Shown here one piece after another: positions 47,717 through 55,101 of a stretch of 63,026 nt of DNA. Location of the stretch: NCBI GenBank assembly GCA_003171335.1, contig PMYD01000029.1, forward strand, positions 1 to 63,026, in the 5' to 3' direction. Each line of letters begins with the position of its first letter. Within the stretch, counting starts at the first letter, position 1. Under the pieces are notes generated by a model. That model ran no database searches, was not told the DNA's origin, and worked only from the letters and a program-made list of their open reading frames with translations. Made by a program: the position numbers and the translations under genes. The DNA comes from Phycisphaerales bacterium (GTDB taxonomy: Bacteria; Planctomycetota; Phycisphaerae; SM23-33; FEN-1343).

Positions 47717-47894
47717 GAGCTTCCTTCACCAAGGCACCTGGTGGGGCGCTGTCTCATCTTAGTGCCCCGCCCGCGCCTTCGCCAGTGTCTGAGGCGGCCA
47801 GGACCGCTGTGCGGGCGGTTGTGCCCGACGCGCGGGCCGTTTAAGCTGTAACATGGTAATAAGAGCTGACTGCGAATGATGGATGCGGAGTCCT

Positions 47895-48455
47895 ATGCAA
47901 CTCATGACTGAAGAATCACGCAGCCGTAACAGGCCTCCAGGACTTGGCAAGCCAGTGGCCTTGGGGGATGCGGCGGATTCCGCCAACGTGGCCCGTGCGG
48001 CGGCCCAGGCGAGCGAGGAAGAGTTGCGCGCGCCGGGGGAGCCTGACCGAGAGGACCGGCCCCAACCGCGGGAGCAGGAGATCCTTGAGGGCGACGGGCG
48101 ATGGCGCGTGTTGTTGGTGGATGATCACCGACTGATGCGCGAGGGACTCCAGGCGCTGCTGGCAGAGGAGAAAGATATCGAGGTCGTCGGCCAGGCCGGC
48201 AACGGCGTCGAGGCGGTTGAGAAGGCCGAATCCTTACGACCTGATGTGGTTGTGATGGACGTTCTGATGCCCGTCATGGACGGCGTGGAGGCCGCGCGGC
48301 AGATCAGCGCCAAGCACCCGGACATGCGCATCATCGGCCTGTCCATGTTCGACGAGGCTGACATGGCCCGCAAGATGCTCCAGGCCGGCGCCTTCACGTA
48401 CCTGCCCAAGGCGGGCCCGGCCAAGGAACTGCTGGCGGCCATTCGGGGCAAATGA
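47895..48455 (+). CDS. Single-domain response regulator (NarL-type receiver, no HTH)
   Basis: 186 residues from the ATG at 47895, with GGAG five bases before it; ATG 47883 is the alternative. The first ~70 residues are polar and disordered. Residues ~72-186 are a complete receiver: WRVLLVDDHRLMREGLQALL (acidic pocket), RPDVVVMDVLMPVMDGVEA (phospho-Asp), IIGLSMFDEADMARKML and AGAFTYLPKAGPAKEL (Lys). It is closest in style to NarL/LuxR regulators, but the protein stops where the HTH would start. It may signal through protein contacts. No histidine kinase is nearby. Confidence 0.82.
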   Translation: MQLMTEESRSRNRPPGLGKPVALGDAADSANVARAAAQASEEELRAPGEPDREDRPQPREQEILEGDGRWRVLLVDDHRLMREGLQALLAEEKDIEVVGQAGNGVEAVEKAESLRPDVVVMDVLMPVMDGVEAARQISAKHPDMRIIGLSMFDEADMARKMLQAGAFTYLPKAGPAKELLAAIRGK

Positions 48456-48531
48456 AAAAACCTTGATCCGCTAATCCGAAAAGGGCCGGTGCATGTCTCT
48501 TGCGTTTTCCGCTTAACGGATTCGCGCCCTC

Positions 48532-49464
48532 CTACTCCTGCAGCATCACGCGAATCGCAAAATAATCCTCCCGCTCGATTCGCTTGCCCAGGGCGCCGGC
48601 GGCCTCTTCAATCTGGCCGGCATTCTTGATGCCCACGATGGCGCAGTGCACCGCCGCGTGCGACAGCGTTGCCGCCAGCGAGAGCTGCGTCAGCGTCAGA
48701 CCATACTTGTCGGCCAGCGGCTGGAGCTTCCGCACCGCGGCGGCGAGCTTGCGGAATCGCTCACCCTGGAAGCGGCCGCTGTTCTTGCGCAGATCGGTGA
48801 ACGTTTCGCTGCCGTCGAATTTGCCCGTCAGCAGGCCGTGCTCCAGGGGGCTATAGACCAGCACGCCCACGTTCTGGGCGGCGCAGTACGGCAGCATGTC
48901 CTCTTCCGCGCGGCGGTCCAGCAGGCTGTAGCGCGGCTGGCACGTGGCGAAATCGCCATGGGCGTGCCCCATGCGGAGTTGCTCCACGCTGAAGTTGCTT
49001 ACTCCGTAGCTTCGAATCTTGCCCGCCTGGCGGAGGCGGTCCAGCACCTGGCAGGTCTCGGCCATGGGCGTGAAGACATCAAACGAGTGAAGCTGGAGCA
49101 GGTCGATGTAATCCATCCGCAGCCGGGCCAGCGCCTCCTCGCAATATTGGGCGATATACTTGCCCGACAGATCCCCGTGCCGCCGGCCGTCGGGGTGGAA
49201 ATGATGATACACCTTGGTGGCGACCACGACCTTCTCGCGCGGCAACATCTCCAGGGCCTGCCCTAAGACCCGCTCGGAAAGGCCGTCGCCGTACGCCCCG
49301 GCGGTGTCAAAAAAGTTGATGCCCAGCTCGTAGGCCCGGCGGACGGCGGCGACAATGTCGGGGCACGAAACCTCGCCCCAGAACTTCGGCGAAAGCTGCC
49401 ACGTGCCGTAACAGATCGGTGAAACCGACAGGCCGCTGCGGCCCAATGGGATGCGATATTCCAT
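48532..49464 (-). CDS. Aldo/keto reductase
   Basis: A 310-residue NADPH-type oxidoreductase. The tetrad is visible: Asp in GINFFDTAGAYGDGLSERVL, which also holds Tyr, Lys in VVVATKVYHHF and His in IDLLQLHSFDV. It also shows IRSYGVSNFSVEQLRMG, QPRYSLLDRRAEEDMLPYC, VYSPLEHGLLTGKF and the cofactor end AIVGIKNAGQIEEAAGAL. It belongs to the bacterial YajO/PdxI-like group of single-chain AKRs; the substrate is unknown. AAGGAG precedes the ATG. It is transcribed alone. Confidence 0.9.
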   Translation of the reverse strand: MEYRIPLGRSGLSVSPICYGTWQLSPKFWGEVSCPDIVAAVRRAYELGINFFDTAGAYGDGLSERVLGQALEMLPREKVVVATKVYHHFHPDGRRHGDLSGKYIAQYCEEALARLRMDYIDLLQLHSFDVFTPMAETCQVLDRLRQAGKIRSYGVSNFSVEQLRMGHAHGDFATCQPRYSLLDRRAEEDMLPYCAAQNVGVLVYSPLEHGLLTGKFDGSETFTDLRKNSGRFQGERFRKLAAAVRKLQPLADKYGLTLTQLSLAATLSHAAVHCAIVGIKNAGQIEEAAGALGKRIEREDYFAIRVMLQE

Positions 49465-49875
49465 GATTGACTCCTTGCCCGTGGAACGCCGGAAGGCGCG
49501 CTGGCGGATTGTAACGCAATCCCACGACCGGGAAAGAGTGCGGCCGGCTTTTCCGGGGGGGAATTTGCCGTTAGCAGAATTTTCGTGGACGCTTTCCGAA
49601 TTGCGCTAAACCAGCCCGGCCCGGCGAACCGATAGACTGCCAATCGCTGTTCCGGGTGGAGCAGCACGGGGCGGACTTTTCCTGACGTTTCCCCCGACCT
49701 TATGTTCGCCGCTGTGATTGTATTGTTCTTTCACCCGACGCGGGTTTTTGACAGAGCCATGCTGTGCCCCCCGCCCCGATGCCTGCCCGACGGGGTGGGG
49801 GTTTTCTTTCGCTCGTCCGGAGACGGCTCCATCTTTGCCATTGCATGGGGCAAGGCTTAGTAGAAAATAGCCTGC
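49465..49875 (+). terminator. Two tandem terminator-like hairpins upstream of the URO-D gene
   Basis: The 411-base gap has no gene. Hairpin 1 is ACCCG-ACG-CGGGT then TTTT (49733-49749). Hairpin 2 is CCCCCGCCCCG, a 12-base loop, CGGGGTGGGGG, then TTTTCTTT (49768-49811). Both are oriented for the plus strand, although no plus-strand gene ends here. They could end an unannotated small RNA or attenuate transcription into the URO-D gene at 49876. I recognise no riboswitch. Confidence 0.6.
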
Positions 49876-50994
49876 ATGTTGGAAACGAGACCCCTCACGC
49901 GGCGCCAGCAGATTGAAGCGGTATTCGAGGGGCGAACATCCCCCTCGCCTCCCGTGTCGATCCGCCTTGACCTGTGGCACAAGGATGCCGCCTCCGCGCA
50001 AACGCTGCCGGCGGAACTGGCGGGACTTTCGCAAGAGCAGGTCGAGGACTACCTGGGGTTCAGCCGGGCCGCGCGGTTTCGCCGCCAGCCCCGGTGGGTT
50101 TTTCCGTCCTGCCAGGTCGTCGAGACCCGGACAGATTCCGAGATTGTCCGCGAGTACCGGTTTCCCCAGCGCACATTGACTCATCGCGCCGGCTGGAGCG
50201 CCGAGATGGAGCGCATGGGCCTGCGCTCGCACAGCCTGGCCTACCCGCTGTGCACTCGCGAGGACTATCTCACCCTGCTGGACCACGTCGGCGGGGCGCA
50301 CCTGGAATTTGCCCCGGGCTCGTTCGCCGATTTCGACGCCGCCACCGGCGATGCCGGGCTGCCCATGCTCATCGTGGGCGGCTGCCCGGCGCATATGCTG
50401 ATGATCTCCTGGGCCGGCTACGAAAACTTCTACCTGCACTTGGCGGATTTCGGCGATGTGGTTGAAAAGCTGATCGCCGAGATGGCGCGGATTTTCCGCC
50501 GCGACCTGTGGCCGTACGTGCAGGCCAGCGGCGCCAAGCTCATCCTGCACGGGACGCACTTCAGCACGCAGATGACGCCGCGCCCGATCTTCCGGCAGTA
50601 CTTCCTGCCGTACTTCCGCGATTTCAACGAGCAAATGCACCGGGACGGCCGCAAGGTGGTCTTCCACGCCGATGCCGAGTGTTCCGGCCTCATCGCCGAT
50701 GTGCTGGAAGCCCGTTTCGACGGCGCCGACTGCCTGGCCACCGCGCCGCTCGTAACCACCCGGCTGGAAGATTATCTCCAGGCGTGGCAGGGCAAGATCG
50801 TCTGCTGGGGCGGCCTGCCCAGCACGATCTTCGACCCCACATTTCCGGCCGATAAATACGAACCGCACGTTCGCCAGGTCATCCAGGTGATGCGCGGCCG
50901 GTCGGACTGCATCCTCGGCGCCAGCGACAATGTCATGCCCGGCGCCGACTGGCGGCGGCTGCGCCTGCTGGCGGAGCTGACGCGCGAGCGATGA
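49876..50994 (+). CDS. Uroporphyrinogen decarboxylase (URO-D) family protein
   Basis: A 372-residue barrel protein of the URO-D superfamily. Many such planctomycete proteins are methyltransferase-like (MtaA/CmuA) and are not heme enzymes. The region VVFHADAECSGLIADVLEAR has the His and Cys that in MtaA-type proteins bind zinc, and ILHGTHFSTQMTPRPIFRQY and ILGASDNVMPGADWRRLR fit the barrel end. True HemE substrate Arg/Asp motifs were not found. It may move methyl groups or have another role. There is no clear Shine-Dalgarno; two terminator-like hairpins lie upstream. No corrinoid protein is adjacent. Confidence 0.8.
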   Translation: MLETRPLTRRQQIEAVFEGRTSPSPPVSIRLDLWHKDAASAQTLPAELAGLSQEQVEDYLGFSRAARFRRQPRWVFPSCQVVETRTDSEIVREYRFPQRTLTHRAGWSAEMERMGLRSHSLAYPLCTREDYLTLLDHVGGAHLEFAPGSFADFDAATGDAGLPMLIVGGCPAHMLMISWAGYENFYLHLADFGDVVEKLIAEMARIFRRDLWPYVQASGAKLILHGTHFSTQMTPRPIFRQYFLPYFRDFNEQMHRDGRKVVFHADAECSGLIADVLEARFDGADCLATAPLVTTRLEDYLQAWQGKIVCWGGLPSTIFDPTFPADKYEPHVRQVIQVMRGRSDCILGASDNVMPGADWRRLRLLAELTRER

Positions 50995-51008
50995 GGCCCC
51001 GCCACAGG

Positions 51009-51323
51009 CTATCGCTTGCGGATATTGACGAGCAGGTCCGGGTTGGAATCCTTCTGGACAACGATGGAGCCTTCGTGGCTGTCGGCGTGCCAGGCGTAGT
51101 TGGCCGGTAGATCCTTCTCCTCGACGGCCACTTTGAACAGGCACCGTCCCCCATCGCGCGCCAGCGGCATGGCCGGCGGGTTGGGCTGAACCTGGCCGGG
51201 GCCTTGCATCGTCACGGTCAGGTCCTGGCCGGTCATGTTGACGAAGGTGATGGTGTAATGGCGCTGGCAGCCGACGGCGGTTGCCAGCAGGACTACGCAG
51301 GCCAGCAGTTTCATGCGCAGCAT
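51009..51323 (-). CDS. Small lipoprotein of unknown function
   Basis: 104 residues from the ATG at 51323 (AAGGAG upstream). Signal MKLLACVVLLATAVGC with lipobox; the mature part is ~85 residues, beta-rich (YTITFVNMTGQDLTVTMQGP), ending in a basic tail. The strand pattern with an Asn/Thr-rich edge resembles a small immunoglobulin-like fold, but no family is recognised. It is convergent with the URO-D gene (14-base gap). Confidence 0.7.
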   Translation of the reverse strand: MLRMKLLACVVLLATAVGCQRHYTITFVNMTGQDLTVTMQGPGQVQPNPPAMPLARDGGRCLFKVAVEEKDLPANYAWHADSHEGSIVVQKDSNPDLLVNIRKR

Positions 51324-51388
51324 ACAGGTCACTCCTTCCACTGAGTACCTCCCAGAATGATATCAACCTGCAGTGACAGGATACGAAT

Positions 51389-51422
51389 GGCAGGCTGTAG
51401 GCTGTAGGCTGTAGGCTGAAGA
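51389..51422. repeat. GGCTGTA tandem repeat
   Basis: Four copies of a seven-base unit (AGGCTGTAGGCTGTAGGCTG...) in a row, upstream of the propeller gene. The shadow CAGCCTCCAGCCTCCGGCCT near 12635 is a related pattern. The remaining 160 bases to 51585 hold no gene. Confidence 0.7.
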
Positions 51423-51585
51423 AACGGCAAGGGGCATTCTGGTCCAGCGTTTCCTCAGTCTGGGCCGCCCGCGAAACCTGTCTTGGCCACTTTACGAACG
51501 GGCCGAATCAACGTATCTTGATTCATGGGCCAGGCGCAGGAAGCCCGGTTAAAGCGGCCCAAGAGGTGCGGGAGCAAAGAAGCCC

Positions 51586-52995
51586 ATGATCAAGTTTCTC
51601 TTCTTCGATTATCGCGATGTGGAGATTGCCCAGGGATTCACCCGCCAGTTTCACGCGCCGCGCAAGCGCGCGGGTGCGCCTTTGCTGCGAGCCGACCTGC
51701 CCTCGGAAGTGAACCTGATGAGTTTCTACGGCACGGTCATTCGCCGGCCGACGGATGGGCTGTGGCAACTGTGGTACAAATGCTACAACCCCAACGATCG
51801 CGGGCCGGCCCTGGCGTATGCCCACAGCACCGATGGCATCGCCTGGGAGCGGCCGGTGCTGGACCTGGTGAAGTTTCAGGGCCAAGGCACGAACATTCTC
51901 TTCGACGGCGCGCCGCACGGCACCGCGGTCATCTACGATGAGCACGAGCCGCGTCCCGGCTGGAAGTACAAGCTGGTGCACGGCGCCAAGCCCACGCAGC
52001 GGGTGGCCGGCTTCCGCAGCGCCGACGGCATTCACTGGGTACCCGCCGGCGAGAACCCCGCCCTGGGCGTCACCTCCGGCGGCCCCGTCGGCCTGATGCG
52101 CGCGATGGACGGGCGCTACGTCCTGTATATCCGGCCCATCGAGATGGACCGCCGCGTGGCCCGCAGCGAGTCGTGGGATTTCATCCACTGGACGGAGCCG
52201 CGCGTCGTGATCGACCAGCAGCCCGATGATCCGCCGCAGGTGCAGTATTACGGCATGCAGGCGGCCCCGTACGGGGCGTACGAGCTGGGCATCCTGTGGA
52301 TGTGGCTCACCAAGACCGACGACCTGACCTTCTTCAAGAATCGCGGGCTGCTGTTCTCCGAGCTGGCCTATAGCCGCAGCGGCTGGTCGTGGCGCCGGGC
52401 GGCGGCCGGCACACCCTTTATCCCCATCGGCGAGGCGGGCGCGTGGGATGGTGGGCAGATTCACCCGGCCAGCCTGCCGGTTTTCCTCGATAATGAAATT
52501 CGCTTCTACTATTCCGCCGCCTCCGTGCCGCACGAGATCTCCACGCGCGGCGATGCCGAGCCCAAGTGGGGCATCAGTTACGCCTCGATCGGCCCGGACC
52601 GGTTCATCAGCCTCAACGCCGGCGATGGTGAGGCGGAACTGCTGACCCGGCCATTCTGGACCGAGGCGGGCGAGTTTTACGCCAACGCCCAAATCGCCGC
52701 CGGCGGCTCGCTCCGCGCCGAGGTGACGGACCTGGAAGGCAAGGCCCTGGAAGGCTTTGCCCTGGCCGATGCCGCGCCCGTGCAGGGCGACTCCGTCCGC
52801 CACCGCCTTAGTTGGCGCGGCAAGGGCAAGCCCGCCGATGCGGCCAATCGCCAGATTCGGCTGCGCGTGCGGGTGAAGAAGGCCGCCCTGTATGCCCTGT
52901 CGGCCGGCAAGGAAAGCGAAGGCAAGGACTACTGGCGATTCCGTATCCCGCACGCCCTGCCTATGGAGCAAGAGAAGAACCTGCTTGGAATGTAG
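51586..52995 (+). CDS. Five-bladed beta-propeller glycosidase-like protein A
   Basis: A 469-residue protein. Propeller repeats typical of GH32/GH43/GH130-like folds: GLWQLWYKCYNPNDRGPALA, YAHSTDGIAWERPVLD, YKLVHGAKPTQRVAGF, RSADGIHWVPAG, EIRFYYSAASVPHE. A C-terminal ~130-residue beta-sandwich follows (LRAEVTDLEGKALEGFALAD). Acidic residues occur at blade positions but I cannot assign a catalytic triad. There is no signal peptide, so it is probably cytoplasmic. An NAD-epimerase gene follows after a repeat. A second gene of the same architecture lies at 55102-56601, also beside an epimerase. Confidence 0.75.
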   Translation: MIKFLFFDYRDVEIAQGFTRQFHAPRKRAGAPLLRADLPSEVNLMSFYGTVIRRPTDGLWQLWYKCYNPNDRGPALAYAHSTDGIAWERPVLDLVKFQGQGTNILFDGAPHGTAVIYDEHEPRPGWKYKLVHGAKPTQRVAGFRSADGIHWVPAGENPALGVTSGGPVGLMRAMDGRYVLYIRPIEMDRRVARSESWDFIHWTEPRVVIDQQPDDPPQVQYYGMQAAPYGAYELGILWMWLTKTDDLTFFKNRGLLFSELAYSRSGWSWRRAAAGTPFIPIGEAGAWDGGQIHPASLPVFLDNEIRFYYSAASVPHEISTRGDAEPKWGISYASIGPDRFISLNAGDGEAELLTRPFWTEAGEFYANAQIAAGGSLRAEVTDLEGKALEGFALADAAPVQGDSVRHRLSWRGKGKPADAANRQIRLRVRVKKAALYALSAGKESEGKDYWRFRIPHALPMEQEKNLLGM

Positions 52996-53010
52996 CATTA
53001 TTGTGGATGG

Positions 53011-53133
53011 GTGCCACGGCTGTCCGCAGCCGTGCGCTGTGCCCGCGACGGCGGATGAAGGTCTGGCTGGTTTCCGCCGAACCTGCCCTTGGCGGGCGGC
53101 CGCGAGCGCACGGCTGCGGACAGCCGTGGCACC
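53011..53133. repeat. CHGCPQPCAV-type palindromic element, copy 4
   Basis: Arms GTGCCACGGCTGTCCGCAGC (53011-53036) and GCACGG, then CTGCGGACAGCCGTGGCACC (53106-53133). The inner spacer GAAGGTCTGGCTGGTTTCC corresponds to the AGGTCC..GGTTCC core of the other copies. It lies between the propeller and epimerase genes. Confidence 0.88.
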
Positions 53134-53175
53134 CCATAGGAAAAGGCTTTGTTGGGGATCGAATAGGAGCCGCGC

Positions 53176-54228
53176 TTGCATTTCCTGGTCATCGGCGGCA
53201 CGCGCTTCATGGGCGTCACTCTGGTCGAGCGGCTGCTGGCCGAAGGCGACCAAGTGACGGTGCTGTCGCGCGGGAAGTTGCAGCCGCCGTGGTGGGACCG
53301 CGTGGGGCATATCCTGGCGGACCGAACCGATCGCGAGGAATTCCGCCGCCAGCTCAAGGGCCGGCAGTTTGACGGCGCGATCGACATGGTCGCCTTCGAG
53401 CGGGATGATGTGCAAAACGCCGACGAGGCCCTGGCCGGCAACATCGGCCGCTACCTGTTTGTCTCCAGCACGTCGGTGTACCAGAACATGGGCATCGACT
53501 ACCGCGCGAACTGCCCGATTCCCGAATCCGTGGGTGACTGGTCGGGCCTGGATTACAGTCTCCCCGCCGGCCCCGAAGGCGAAAGCCAGTACGCCGCCAA
53601 GAAGCGGCACTGCGAAAAGTGGCTCGTCGAGAATGCCCGGACCGATTACACGATCATCCGCCTGTCCTCCGTCATGGGCTGCTACGAGGACCGCTCCAAG
53701 CGGCTGTGGTGGTGGGTGCAGCGACTGCTGGATGGCGGGCCCATGCTCATGGCCATGGAAGATCGGGCCTGCTTCCGCACGATCTTTCAGGAGGATGTGG
53801 CCCCCAACCTGATCCGGGCCATCAAGTCGCCGGCGACCGCGCGGGGCATCTACCATCTGACCGCGCCGGAGATTCTGGACGATGTGACCTGGACCGACGC
53901 CATCTGGAGCGCGCTGGGCAAGACCTGCGATCGCGTGTACGTTCCCTGGGAGGTCATCCGCCGGCGTGCAACCCTGGCGTCGTTCAGCCCCCCCATGCTG
54001 CGCGCAGCGCCCAACGTGCCGGACATCTCCCGCGGCTGCCGCGACTTTGGCCTTTCCACCACTCCCTTTTCGCAGCGCATCACCGCCGCCGCCCAGTGGT
54101 ACGCCCATCACTACACCGGCGTGCCCGACCGGCCCTTCAATTCCAGCGGCTACGAGAACCGCGCCGCCGAGACCGAGCTGGCCCGCCACTGGCGCGGGCG
54201 ATTTGCGGCCCTGGTTGGCGAAGCGTAG
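53176..54228 (+). CDS. NAD-dependent epimerase/dehydratase family protein A
   Basis: A 350-residue extended SDR-type protein. TTG start at 53176 with TAGGAGC upstream. Cofactor site MHFLVIGGTRFMGVTLVERL (GGTRFMG form of GxxGxxG), ADRTDREEFRR, YLFVSSTSVYQNMG (Ser/Thr of the catalytic triad) and SQYAAKKRHCEKWL, where Tyr and Lys form YxxxK. The C-terminal half has TIFQEDVAPNLIRAIKSP and GIYHLTAPEILDDVTW, as in UDP-sugar or isoprenoid-type reductases. The sugar substrate is unknown. Pairing with the propeller gene upstream suggests carbohydrate metabolism. Confidence 0.85.
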   Translation: MHFLVIGGTRFMGVTLVERLLAEGDQVTVLSRGKLQPPWWDRVGHILADRTDREEFRRQLKGRQFDGAIDMVAFERDDVQNADEALAGNIGRYLFVSSTSVYQNMGIDYRANCPIPESVGDWSGLDYSLPAGPEGESQYAAKKRHCEKWLVENARTDYTIIRLSSVMGCYEDRSKRLWWWVQRLLDGGPMLMAMEDRACFRTIFQEDVAPNLIRAIKSPATARGIYHLTAPEILDDVTWTDAIWSALGKTCDRVYVPWEVIRRRATLASFSPPMLRAAPNVPDISRGCRDFGLSTTPFSQRITAAAQWYAHHYTGVPDRPFNSSGYENRAAETELARHWRGRFAALVGEA

Positions 54229-54415
54229 CGCCCCCTCACATCATTGGTCGCTCAGGGTCGAGCCCTTCCAGGCAGTCCGCCCTCAGGAATTGCCCGATGC
54301 CTTAATACGGCCGCATACGGATGGGGCCGCCGGCGCTGGAGTCTCTAGAATTTCGTGAAACGGCGGGGGCTACAGCCGACGGGGCCGTTGCCTGGATTTA
54401 TCGAGCACGCGACCT

Positions 54416-54799
54416 ATGGTTCTGAGGCGAACAATTGGATCGGTCGTCCTGGCAGCCGGCTTTGCGCTGACAGCGGCTGGCATTTCCAAGGCCCAGGCGG
54501 CCGATGGCTCGGGCATGGGCCCAATGGGTCGCGTGACGGGCTATCTGCTTGGCGGTGCGGCCATGTTGATTGCCGGTACAGCGGCCATGGCCGGCAAGAC
54601 TGCTAAAGCGTCCAAGAAGCTCCAGTATGGCCTGGCGGGCGAGCGACAGGTGGGTGAGGTCGCTGTTGCAAGCCGCTCCGCCGACCGGCCGCGCACGAAA
54701 TCGGTGAAAGGCGCGCGCACGGCGAAAGCGGATGTCAGGCCATCACGCCGCAGTCGGCAACTGGGGCGGCGGCGCCGGATGTTCGGGTCGGACGGGTGA
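54416..54799 (+). CDS. Small exported or membrane protein with basic tail
   Basis: A 127-residue ORF. The N-terminus is a plausible signal peptide ([20 protein letters not shown]) followed by one hydrophobic helix ([19 protein letters not shown]) and a strongly basic, low-complexity end ([13 protein letters not shown]). No family is recognised and no Shine-Dalgarno is visible. It is kept because its layout is coherent and the DUF1328 gene follows by 23 bases. It could be spurious. Confidence 0.4.
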   Translation: MVLRRTIGSVVLAAGFALTAAGISKAQAADGSGMGPMGRVTGYLLGGAAMLIAGTAAMAGKTAKASKKLQYGLAGERQVGEVAVASRSADRPRTKSVKGARTAKADVRPSRRSRQLGRRRRMFGSDG

Positions 54800-54822
54800 G
54801 ACTTTTGTTCAAGGAGCGAAGT

Positions 54823-55005
54823 ATGAGCCTCTTGCATTGGGCTATTGTGTTTTTTGTCATTGCCATCATCGCCGCGGTGCTGGGCTTTGGCGGCCTGGCG
54901 GCCACGGCGGCGGGCATTGCGCAAATACTGTTCTTTGTCTTCCTGGCCGTCTTCCTGGTCCTGCTGATTCTGGCGCTCTTCCGGGGCGGCCGGCATGCGG
55001 TGTGA
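54823..55005 (+). CDS. DUF1328 (YtjA-like) small membrane protein
   Basis: A 60-residue protein of two hydrophobic helices: [20 protein letters not shown] then [20 protein letters not shown] and [11 protein letters not shown]. The pattern [23 protein letters not shown] is diagnostic of DUF1328. AAGGAG precedes the ATG at 54823. The function of the family is unknown; it is often linked to stress. A strong two-way terminator follows. Confidence 0.88.
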   Translation: MSLLHWAIVFFVIAIIAAVLGFGGLAATAAGIAQILFFVFLAVFLVLLILALFRGGRHAV

Positions 55006-55029
55006 GATCTGGACTACCGCCTGGGCAAG

Positions 55030-55077
55030 GTAACGGGTAATGAACCTCCCTGATTATGGAGGTTCATTATCCGTTAC
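55030..55077. terminator. Two-way intrinsic terminator
   Basis: A 20-base near-perfect stem, GTAACGGGTAATGAACCTCC and its inverse, with an 8-base loop. It lies between the convergent DUF1328 gene and propeller gene B, 24 bases from the latter's stop, and can serve both. Confidence 0.85.
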
Positions 55078-55101
55078 AGATCAAAGCGGCCAGGGCCTTC
55101 A

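Noticed and set aside
49876..50994. HemE (heme biosynthesis)
   Set aside because: HemE substrate-binding motifs were not found; the sequence fits the wider URO-D/methyltransferase-like family better.
51523..54189. 888-codon minus-strand frame
   Set aside because: It runs antisense through two clear genes and a palindromic repeat; this is a GC-rich shadow.
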